Source: Linnemannia schmuckeri (taxonomy: Eukaryota; Mortierellomycota; Mortierellomycetes; Mortierellales; Mortierellaceae). From it: a stretch of 64,000 nucleotides of DNA. Position 1 is the first letter of the stretch. Each line of letters begins with the position of its first letter. The notes beneath the pieces were generated by a model, which was not told the origin of the DNA, did no database searches, and saw only the letters and a list, made by a program, of their open reading frames with translations. The stretch covers positions 1,116,001-1,180,000 of the forward strand of contig JANATG010000009.1 in NCBI GenBank assembly GCA_029449235.1. Direction: 5' to 3'. Below, in pieces: positions 54,981 through 64,000 of this stretch. Both the position numbers and the translations under genes were made by a program.

Positions 54981-56365
54981 CTATGTTGAGAGATGCTCCT
55001 TGCGTACATATTCGCGCCAATGGTACAAGAATGTCGTCTCTCCATCCTCACGGCCCCACTCCTTTGCCTGACGACAGTCGATCAGACCCATTTTGTCCAT
55101 CCAGAAATCGAAATCGGCAATCACATCGGCATGTGTCTTTCTGAGAGGAAACATGATATGGAAAGCGGGGCGGCGTCGTTCAAGTGAGATCTCTGTGTTG
55201 GCAGAGATGAGCTCCTTCTTGAGGTACTCGTCCACCACATGGGCAACCAACTCTGCATGCCCGTGATCATAGACCACCTCGGCGCCGATGATCAAATCCA
55301 TGCGGTCTGACTCTGCCAGTTCTTGACAGTCAGGCTCGCTGTCGGGCGCCGCACCTGAAGCTGAGGATGGTGCGACGTTATCGTACTCTGTTGATCGATA
55401 TGGAGTTGTTTTTGTATCCTGCTCTTGTTCTTTCTCATCGCCCTTGTTCTGCCATGCATTCCAGCGAAGCTTTCGTTTCCGAAGGATGTCACGCCAGTCC
55501 AGCAATCGAATATCGCACTTGCTGTCGAGATTATTGAGTTTGCTGTTGTGGTGGAGGGTCGAGATGACGTTTGGATGGTAGTCTGAGAGGATGACTTTGG
55601 GACCCTTTGGGTTTGAGTAGAGTGCTGCTGTGAAGCCGACCAATCCTGTACCGCTGCCGAGCTCCAAGATCTTTGGGAGGGGTAGTGTTGATGCAGGTGT
55701 GTTTGATGATGAGTCGCCTGTCCATGGTTCCAGCTGGGGTATATCTCCTTGTGCAATATGTCTATTTGAACAAAGGCGAAGATTGTCAGGGTATGCTTTG
55801 ATATTGGCATTCTGCTGAGAAAACGCCACATGCTGGCCTATTTGTAAACTTACTTGGACAGGAGGTAGGCAGATCCAAAGGTCTTGAACCCTACATCGCC
55901 ACCCGTAAAACTCGGATCGTGAATCTTTAATGACTGCGGGGGAATCGATCGAAAAGTCCAAGTCCTAGTCATAGCACCCGACGCAGCCCGTCCACAGAAA
56001 TGGGCCACACAAGCCGAGACTCGTTCCGTCAACCGCTCGTGATCCTGTCGATACTCCTTCTCCTCCACTGTCTCCTCCGTCAAATCCACTCCGTCTTCGT
56101 TTTCTTCTTCGGGTGGTGCAGTTTCTTCGAGCTTGACGAGAATCTTGAAGAGCCAGTTCATGAGTACCTGGTCTTCATCATCGTCGTTTTGGTGAGAATG
56201 GCGATAGGACTCGATATCGTTTCCGTCCTGATCGAGCCCTTGGTCGATCCTGTCTTGGGAGTACTTGTATGCGATCCTGTCCTCGATTGCCTTGAGTTTA
56301 GCCAGTGATGCTGGTGGGAGGAGTTTCGACGTTGCAGTCATGGTTCCTGTGGCAGGCGAGGGCAT
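54981..56365 (-). CDS. Rrg1/METTL21-like (Methyltransf_16) SAM-dependent methyltransferase
   Basis: Two exons (56365-55854, 55761-54981) give 430 residues. The ATG at 56365 has A at -3; an in-frame ATG at 56554 would add 63 residues of poor composition including a lysine run, so I prefer the shorter form. A helical N-terminal region (LLPPASLAKLKAIEDRIAYK) and an acidic linker precede IHDPSFTGGDVGFKTFGSAY, the pre-SAM block of the family. KILELGSGTGLVGF (about 201-214) is SAM motif I, VILSDYHPNVISTL is motif II, and DLIIGAEVVYDHGH is the family's D-x2-Y-x-like post-I motif. Relatives methylate lysines of elongation factors or chaperones; fission yeast Rrg1 is tied to glucose response. The substrate is not predictable here. 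The intron of 92 nt falls between SAYLLSK and HIAQGD. Divergent from the GH20 gene. Confidence 0.85.
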
Positions 56366-57181
56366 GTTGGTGAGGTGGTTGTTGAAGGAAGGGGAGGACA
56401 GAAGTGATCGACCCTGGAAGGAAAAGCAAGTTTTTTTTTTTTTTCTCTGTGGCTTTTGATCTGCCTTCTTTTTTCCAACGAATCCCAGGGGATTCCCAGC
56501 CCGATTTAGTGTGACTGGTCTCTCATCCCCCCTTGGCTGCAAAAAGTTCATCATGCGGTAAAATTGATGCGTAGTGCAAAGCTTGGACCAACTACTGGAG
56601 CAACAACTCCAGAGAGGTTTCCTTCACACGGCTGGTTGAAAGTGTGGGAGAAAACCACCGCCTTCTTCCTTCTTAATCGCCTCTTTACGTCCTGTTCCTT
56701 CTTTGCTCCTTTCTATTTCTTCATTTTCAAACTGCCCCCTCCCCCCCCTTGGCTTCTCTCCAGAGTGTCTTCTTCGATTTATCGACCATTTGCGCCACTT
56801 ACAAAGAACAATAGGACAGAGCAACCTTTGAAGTAACCTTCTTCCCCCTTCGACAGTACCTCCCTTTGGGGTTCCAGGCGCCGTAACATATCATTTTTAA
56901 TTCTCACGACAGCCCACCTTGTACCCTTACCCTTGTCCTTCTCCTTCCTTCTCTTTATCAGGACCGTCCTTAACCCCCTTCCTCTCTCCCTTCTCTCTCA
57001 CTTTCCTCCTTCCCTCCCTCCTTTTTCTCTCACTCTCCTTCCTCCTCACTCTCTCACACTCCTACCACTCCTTCTTGGGGGAAACAAGGACAAACATAAG
57101 CTTACAAACTTCCGGCTGACCCACCACCTCCTGAACTTGAACCATTGACGTCCCAATCGGATTCAGGAATTAACACACGCC
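56366..57181. promoter_or_regulatory. Divergent promoter region, methyltransferase and GH20 hexosaminidase
   Basis: 816 bp. A T14 run lies near 56,430. The stretch about 56,925-57,080 is strongly pyrimidine-rich and forms the GH20 leader. No separate gene is seen. Confidence 0.5.
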
Positions 57182-60100
57182 ATGTCGAAAAAGAATGACG
57201 TCCGTCCTCTTTCAAAAGGCTCTTACTCTCCTCTGAGTCTACACGACCCCGATACCATCCTGGACGATTCTTCTGCTGTAAGACAACAGGTAAGAGCGTC
57301 GTTTAACGCGACCGTTTCTTTTCTTCACTTCTTTCGTTCTTCTTGTTGTTGCCCCGTGCTATCAGTATCGCAGATTTGTGTACCCGTTGACTGACCTGTT
57401 GGATCCTTCTCCCTTCTCATTTCCCCTCTGTTTCCTACCTCCCTTGCTTGCTGCTCTCATTATATCATAACTAAACATTACACAAAAAATAGTACATCTC
57501 AGCACACGACAACGAAAACAGCAGCGACGACGACGATATGGATCATAATGCACAAAGACGCACAAGCATTGAAATCGAGCCCACTCCAATCACCGCGGGT
57601 TCTTCGTCCTCCTCCACCATCCACGGAACATCAACTCGTCGACCTACTTCTCAGCAGCGACTCCAGTCGCCCGATGAGGATATTCACAACCCCGATGGTG
57701 ATGGTCGTGGAGGAAACGGTGCTGGTGGCAAGAAGAGCACGCATTGGGGCCGGAATTGGATTCGCTATGTTGCTTTCGCCTGTATTACTGGGGCCTTGGT
57801 TCTGTTGATCACTTTACTTGTTCTTAGACCATGGCAGCAAAAACAGAGTAGGTTACCGAAGGAAACTGTGTTACACACGCATATATTTGTTACTTGACAA
57901 CATGTTTCTTCAACTGTGTTGACCAAATGTCTCTCCAATTCATTTAGAACTGCTGCCGATCACGAATGATGCGGTCAAGGCGCTTCCAGAGAACCAACCC
58001 ATCTGGCCAGTCCCGAAATCATTCTCCCACGGTGAAGGCGCAGAAAAGGTCATCCTGTCGCCCAATTTCCAGATCAAAGTCCAGTCCTCTGTCAACAGTC
58101 CATCTATCGCATTAGCACCAGATTCCATTCTGGCAAAGGCTATCGCCCGCTGCATGGACCGACTTCAAGTCAAGCGCAACACCACCATTTGGAGCACAGA
58201 CGTTATTCCCCCCTCTACAGCAGCAACTGCTGCTGCACCACTTGCAGAACTTACTCTTGTTGTCGCCAATACGCAGGCCAAACTGGAGTACGGGATGGTC
58301 GAGTCGTATGCTATCAACATTGCGAACAAACATGCTGAAAACGCAGAGGGTGCTCCACAGTCACTTGTGAACCTGGAGAAGCGCGCACTTCATCATCTCG
58401 CTTCTCTCAGAGCGAGGGCAGAACCGGAATCTCCACCTGCGACTACTGCTGTCGTTACGGCGAGCACACAATGGGGCGCTATTCATGCACTGGAAACCTT
58501 CACTCAGATCGTTGTCGCAACCAAAGCAACGACCGCCAATGCACCGTCAGCCTCGCCTCCAAAGACAACCAACAACCAATTGGAGATCCCAAACATCCCT
58601 TGGTCAATCTACGACGAGCCTCGCTTCTCACACCGTGGCATCTTGTTGGATACATCACGAAACTATGTCGGCGTGCCCGACATCATCCGAACCCTGGACG
58701 CTATGGCAGTGGTCAAACTCAATGTCTTTCACTGGCATGTACTGGATCAGCAGACATACCCTCTCGTCTCTAAAGCCTTCCCAGACCTCACCGCCAAGGG
58801 CGCTCAGGACCCTGAAAAGATTTACACGCCTCAAGATGTTGCGGCCATTATCCAACATGGATTAGAGCGTGGTATCCGTGTCCTCCCAGAATTTGATTCA
58901 CCTGGACATGCGGCAAGTTGGGGTCGCGCGTACCCAAACCTGACGGTTTGTTTGGATGCACTCCCTCATGGAACCTATGCTGCAGAGCCGCCAGCTGGAC
59001 AGTTGGATCCTCTGGAACCTTTTACTTATACCGTCTTGGACACGCTTGTCAAGGAATGGTCTGGACTCTTCCCGGATGCCCAAGCGCACATTGGTGGTGA
59101 TGAAGTCAACATGAACTGCTGGAAGACTTCCAAGCGGCTCTCGGATTATATTTCTAACGAGAACCACCGAGCCGAGTATGAGAAGGCCATCATGCCCGTT
59201 GTGGATACCCAGTCGGATAACACCAATCCAATGACGAGGACTATTGCGGGCCGTCAGAGTGGCGAGGACAAGTTGTTGGAGTTGTATTTGGATAGGATCT
59301 TTGCTATGTTTATTGCTCAGGGAAAGAGACCGATCGTTTGGGAGGAGATGGCTCTTGAGCATAATGTTCGGCTTCCTGCCTCGGCTATTATCCAGGTCTG
59401 GAAGGACGCTACCAATGCTAAAAAAGGTACCCTACTCGACAGATGTTGGTCTATTACTACATGCGATGTGTACATTCGGTAGCTAATCGCTCTTTGGCTA
59501 CCTTTTTCTTCCAAATCGCGAATATATAGTCATCGCGCAGGGACGACCAGTCATCTTGTCGAGCTCTGAGTTTTGGTACCTGGATTGCGGAGCAGGTGCA
59601 TGGCTTATTGGTTCCCAGGGTCAAAGCTGGTGCAAGTTTGCCAGCTGGCAACGAAGTAAGTTTTCTTTTTTTTTTTTTTTGCTTCTCTGAATGCTGCAAT
59701 AGTAGCCTGGCGTCGTTAATGCTAATTCACGTACGACAATTGTTATCGTTTTTTCTTTCTTTCTAGTTTACTCGTACGCCCTCACGGATGGAATGACAGA
59801 GGAAGAACAAAAGATGGTCTACGGAGGCGAGATTTGCATGTGGGGGGAGCAGACGGATTCCTCAAACTTGGACTCGAATGTCTGGCCACGCTCTGCTGCC
59901 GCCGCCGAGGTAAAAAAAAATAATATCGTGCTCATGAAAGCATGCATTGATGTGTGACGAAAACAATGGATGTGAACTGGGCCTAACCATTTACCACGCT
60001 TCGTTTGGTTTCTCACTAGGTATTGTGGAGTGGCACAAAGGACGCACAGGGACATGCAAGATCGCTACTCGACGCTTCCAGACGCCTGAGCGCCGTCCGT

Positions 60101-60190
60101 GAGAGGCTAGTCCAGATGGGTATCAGGGCCGCGCCCATATTCCCATCCTGGTGCGCCAAGCATCCTGAAGCCTGTCTCGTAGAAGATTAA
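57182..60190 (+). CDS. GH20 beta-N-acetylhexosaminidase with N-terminal membrane anchor
   Basis: Six exons (57182-57289, 57493-57847, 57948-59426, 59530-59655, 59767-59909, 60020-60190) give 793 residues. Residues 1-125 are polar and cytosolic by inference. One membrane segment at about 128-147 (YVAFACITGALVLLITLLVL) makes it a type II protein, unlike the usual secreted enzyme with a cleaved signal. The GH20b domain follows (about 160-330). The barrel starts at SIYDEPRFSHRGILLDTSRN and carries NVFHWHVLDQQTYPL, LPEFDSPGHAASWG, and catalytic D539-E540 in HIGGDEVNMNCW. Then come IQVWKDATNA, ILSSSEFWYLDCG and GGEICMWGEQTD with active-site Trp residues. It removes terminal beta-GlcNAc or GalNAc from chitin oligomers or N-glycans. 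A Golgi or plasma-membrane place is inferred. Its stop lies 82 bp from that of RFT1. Confidence 0.95.
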
Positions 60191-60272
60191 ACCCGTACAT
60201 AGCCTTTCATACACAACTCAATCCCCCCCAAAAAAAAAGTGCTAAGTATTCTATTTTATTATCACAAAGAAA

Positions 60273-62562
60273 TTATCGGCGTCGTTGCCGAACAATGCTT
60301 TGAATATCCCTCAAGAACTGCTTCTCAGAGACAAAGACAACGCCCATGACGACCGCAAACGCTGCAACACCAATCCCAAGATGAACAGCCTTGTTGTACA
60401 GTCCCTGCCATCCGATCCACTGCTCCGTCGCTGCGGTCAAGACAAATGCTGCTCCAAAGGCAACCAGGACAGTGGGTCGAGGGACAATGTTCTGCCAAGG
60501 CACATACGCGAACCTGGCAACGACTCCACCATCACTACTTTTGATGCCTGACGATGTTCCTGCAATCGGAATATAACGTCCATAGTACCCCGACAGGAAC
60601 CACATACTCCAAACGATCCGCATGATCAGGTTGACACAATTGGCCAAAACAATGCCCTCAGCCTTAAGACCCAGGGTTCCCATCAAAAATGCACCCGTGG
60701 AACAAAAGACAGCCGAGAACCCAACCATCCAGTAAGAAAGAACGCCCAACTCCTTCTCCGACGCGACAGCCTGGACTACCGCCTCCGTGATACCATTCAA
60801 CCCCATGATGGGGACGTAGTAACAGTACAGGCTCAACACCTGAGGAGCCTTTGTTGTTGTAGACCAGTACTGCCCTACGACCAGATCAATCAGTGTTGCG
60901 GTGTAGTGGGTTCCAAAGGCGATAAAGACCAGTCCGAGGAGAACATGGAACTTCATGATGGTGAGCAGAAGGTTGCGAGAGAGGACCAGGTTGTCCAGCT
61001 GCGTTTCCGTGAGCGTCCTGGAGGTAGTAGTGGTGGTGTTTGTCTTTTCTGCGGTAGTATCGTTGTTGCTGGAGGTCGATCCAGGCGCAATATCGCTCAA
61101 AAGTCGGCTGAATAAGGTCCTGCTCGTCTCTTCCAATGGCTGAAACAGAATCCTGGCAATCAGCGATCCTATTTTTGCATTGATAAAACAGGCAGCAGGA
61201 GCATTAGAGGGAGGAGAGTATAGAGCATTTCGAATGCAGAGGAGTGTGAGTTTTACGAGTCAAACCCACCATAGTTGACCACAAAGGCATAGACACCCTG
61301 AGCTGTTTCATCAGCGAACTTGGCCATCATCATCTTGTCTCCTTCTGTGAGAATGTGCTTGAGTAAGGATTGAGAGGTCAGCGTCTTGGATAGCTTGAGC
61401 AGTTCCTTGTCAAAGTAAAACGATTCGACCCTATTGCGGATCAAATTAATATATATAGGGCGTAGAATTAGACCTCAGTCTTTCATCAAACTTTAACAAC
61501 AAGGTACAATTTGATAGCGAAATACATCACAACTTACTTTCCGTCCTTGCCAACTTTGGTGAGTCGGCGAGGAAGAAGCGCGCTCATAGAGATAGTATCG
61601 TCGTTCGAGCTCGGCTGACCCTTAACAGCAATGCCATCTCGCTTCTTTATCGCAGCAGCCATCCTCTTCCTGTCCAGATCCCGTCTCTCAGTGCTCTTAC
61701 TCCAGAACGCCAACAAGAATCCTCCAAGCGTCAGCAGTCCATATACAAATTGAGCAATCGCAAATGCCAACACACCCATTGTGTTCTTATCAGATCCCTC
61801 CTCTGATGAACCTGTCACCTCCGCGCGGGCTCCATAGATGGTCAGGGCACAGGTGAGGATACACCTCACAATGACGGCGGTTCCTTCGACAGAGACTCGG
61901 GTCTTGAACCACAGCTTGTACTGAGCGACCATGAACATGGGCTCGGCCAGCAATTCGATGAGCGCAGAGATGCCATACAAGTAGATCGACAATCTGTATC
62001 CCGGAAAGTTATCCTCACTCTTGTCGGTCACCTGTATGAGAGAGTATCCGACGGCGAGGCAGGTCATCAAAGCACCGACAGGGATTGGTGCATAAACCAT
62101 ATTGACTAACTTTTGAAGGCGATACGCCTCTGAACCGGGTGCGATCCGCATTTCCTTATCCTTCTCCTTTTTGTCCAATGACGTCGTTTCGTCTTCCTTC
62201 TCTGCAGAATCGTCACTGACACGGATGGCTGCACAGCGGACACCTTCTCTGGAGAGGAATAGGATAGTGTTGAGAAGAAGTTCAAGCTGAACTGAAGCAA
62301 TACCCAAAGTCTCGGCAGAGGTGAAACGGAGCAAGACTTGGTTTAGGGTAAAGGTCAGCATGCGAGAGACAAACTGGAGGAGGACCAGGTAAGAAGCGCC
62401 CTGGACGGAGGAGGAGAGGATAGATGAGGCCTGGTCGGTGGACTTGAGGTCAACATTGTTGGCTGGGTCGGTTGATGATGCGGGGGCGGATGTGGGTGAT
62501 GTTGGAAGGTGGTCGGAAGTAGGGACGGACCGCTGCCGGAGCGTGGGTCCTGAGGTGTCCAT
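60273..62562 (-). CDS. RFT1: RFT1, dolichol-linked oligosaccharide translocation protein
   Basis: Three exons (62562-61538, 61430-61270, 61168-60273) give 693 residues. RFT1 is a multipass ER protein of the MOP/flippase fold, needed to bring Man5GlcNAc2-PP-dolichol into the lumen for N-glycosylation. Evidence: GASYLVLLQFVSRMLTFTLN near the N-terminus, TSAETLGIASVQLELL, LFLSREGVR, NMVYAPIPVG, LIELLAEPMFMVAQ, then SLLKHILTEGDKMM and ADETAQGVYAFVVNYGSLIARILFQPLEETSR across introns 1-2 and into exon 3. About a dozen hydrophobic segments are present. It is longer than human (541) and yeast (574) forms because of a polar 50-residue N-terminus and polar loops at about 125-150, 320-345 and 480-505. 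ATG 62562 lies in ACCATGG; ATG 62628 would add 22 residues. Confidence 0.95.
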
Positions 62563-63698
62563 GGTCGGTTTTTGTGAGAGGTAATGAAGAGGGTGGAGAG
62601 GATGGAAGTGTGAAAAGGATGTGAGCATGCAAGATAAAAGTGAACAGGAGAGCTATAGCCAAAGGTTACTGTGACTGCATCATGACATCACAGACGCGTT
62701 TGGATTGAATGTCATTTTCATCACTTTTGATTAGTTAGAGAAACGCAACGCGTCTCGCGTTATAAATTGATAGTTGATATTGCTGATCAGGACACCCACC
62801 CTAGAGACCCAAAGACGCGATGTTCACTTGTAGCGCAGAGTCACTCCTATAGAATGATCTTATGAAACAGCTTATTACTCGCCTACCATGCTACCACTTT
62901 CTTCCAAAAAAAACAGCAATAACCCTTGGTAGACCGTACAGAAGGAAAGTTGTTACTACGTACAGTTGGGGTAGGCTGGACTTTAGCGTTTTCCGATAGT
63001 GCGCCTACAACACCAACTAACGAACTGACTTTCTTCCCCTTCTCTGGTAGTGAAAGAAAACGAGCAGCTGAAGCAGAAATACAGGATAGGATCATTTTGA
63101 AAGGAAGGGATAGAACCTGTCCAACTCATGACCCAAGCTTCCCCTTTTAGCAATCGATAGAATCTAACTGCAAAGAAGTGACAAGATGAAAACAACAACA
63201 GACAACCTGAACAGAGTGTCCCTCTCTCCCTTCCCCCTTTGCGAGTCTCTCACATACATTTTGCGACAAAAAAAAGGGAAACAGAATAGTCCATGGGACC
63301 CGATATCTGCGATAACAACAACCCAGACAAACAAAACGTAGCTGGCAAATGCTTTTCTTCGACATGTATTACTACTTTCCTTTGTTGCACCGCTTTTTCT
63401 TATTATTTCTCCCTTTCGCTTGTTCTTGTTCTTAGTCCATTCGATTTCTTTGTCCATCCTCAATCTTCCTGACCATTATCAATTTGACCTCTCTTTCCCC
63501 CTATCCTGCTCACTTTTTACATACCTCACTCACTTTAGCCCGTCTCTATTCGGTTTATAATCCGCATCAAATATAGCTCTCGATTGCCTTGCTTTCATTC
63601 CATCACTCTCATTTTTTTACTCTCACGCTCTCGTTCTTCTTATCTTCCCAGTACTCTGTCTTGATACACTATAATATATACAAGCAAGAGTTTGCGCG
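62563..63698. promoter_or_regulatory. Divergent region, RFT1 and Atg22-like gene
   Basis: 1.14 kb. About 63,370-63,660 is pyrimidine-rich and forms the leader of the Atg22-like gene. The rest shows no gene. Confidence 0.5.
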
Positions 63699-64000
63699 AT
63701 GGGCTACAATGCAAAGGTAGTGCCAAACAACTTTTCAGTGTCAGCGATGGAGCTTGCACGGTTGGAGGAGAAACAGCAACTCGAGAAAGTCCACCCTCTC
63801 AAGAAATCCGAACTTTGGGCATGGGTAAGTAGCAGTCTATTTGCTGTTGATGTTGTTGAATTGCAACGATATCTGAATTTTGTGTTGAGATGGGCTGAGT
63901 TAAATTGAAGACATGATGGCTGTCTGATATATATTCTTCACAATTAACTCTCGGACTTCCGCCCATCATAGTACATTCAAAGCGCAACGTAAGTGCCGTA
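63699..64000 (+). CDS. Probable Atg22/UMF1-like permease (5' part only)
   Basis: Exon 1 (63699-63824) starts at an ATG in GCGATGG and codes for 42 polar residues ending VHPLKKSELWAW. Exon 2 (63972-63988) is 17 nt and codes for YIQSA plus two bases; its donor GTAAGT is followed by the window end. The junction K-K-S-E-L-W-A-W-Y-I-Q-S-A-T resembles the start of Atg22-like major-facilitator permeases, where E-L-R-G-W-Y precedes the first membrane helix. Those proteins export amino acids from the vacuole after autophagy. The assignment rests on about 15 residues and could be wrong. The rest of the gene is beyond the right edge. Confidence 0.5.

Noticed and set aside
63085..63145. A second B-box-like GGTTCTATCC on the minus strand near a CAT triplet
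   Set aside because: Acceptor and anticodon stems do not pair; no complete cloverleaf can be drawn.
1..64000. Possible sex locus around the HMG gene
   Set aside because: The known flanking genes of zygomycete sex loci are not in the window and the HMG protein is far larger; it stays only a finding to test.

Overview
This window looks like nuclear DNA from a filamentous fungus, most likely a Mortierellaceae species (Mortierella, Linnemannia or Podila type). Genes carry short GT-AG introns, nearly every start codon is preceded by a pyrimidine-rich leader on the coding strand, and the ELO-family fatty-acid elongase at 23,244-25,128 closely matches my memory of the Mortierella alpina enzyme MAELO. 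No bacterial operons, intact transposons, CRISPR arrays, rRNA genes or convincing tRNAs are visible. All exon structures below were worked out by hand from splice signals, reading-frame continuity and family motifs.

Layout. 1-9.2 kb: a large MATA-type HMG-box regulator (minus strand, cut by the window edge), a 3.2 kb gene-free stretch, then a divergent pair encoding the rRNA m5C methyltransferase NSUN5/Rcm1 and a Set5-like SET-domain lysine methyltransferase. 12.6-21.7 kb: three paralogous thioredoxin-fold genes with an N-terminal domain I do not recognise, all on the plus strand, with a GT15 (KTR/MNT) mannosyltransferase between the first and second copies. 23.2-27.7 kb: the elongase and a microsomal-type epoxide hydrolase. 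28.1-31.2 kb: UTP11 and GEMIN2 share a 268-bp divergent promoter. 33.6-39.0 kb: a long disordered protein with one membrane segment and a LEA_2 domain, and a small single-pass membrane protein. 39.0-45.8 kb: 6.7 kb without a supportable gene.

45.8-51.5 kb: an NHP6-type HMG box at the end of a very long low-complexity protein, a coiled-coil gene built from 42-bp tandem repeats, and a degenerate 2-hydroxyacid dehydrogenase homologue that needs a GC-AG intron. 52.7-60.2 kb: a DUG3 glutamine amidotransferase, an Rrg1/METTL21-like methyltransferase and a membrane-anchored GH20 beta-N-acetylhexosaminidase. 60.3-64.0 kb: the RFT1 lipid-linked oligosaccharide gene and the first two exons of a probable Atg22/UMF1-like permease.

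Themes. Glycan biology recurs (GT15, GH20, RFT1), as do RNA and ribosome assembly (NSUN5, UTP11, GEMIN2) and methyltransferases. There is no operon logic; shared information is limited to short divergent promoters and tight convergent 3' ends. The best candidate for something undescribed is the tandem thioredoxin-like family. The coiled-coil repeat gene, the complementary poly-T/poly-A tracts in a 1.37-kb intron, and the C-A(n)-G pattern of long poly-A tracts follow.
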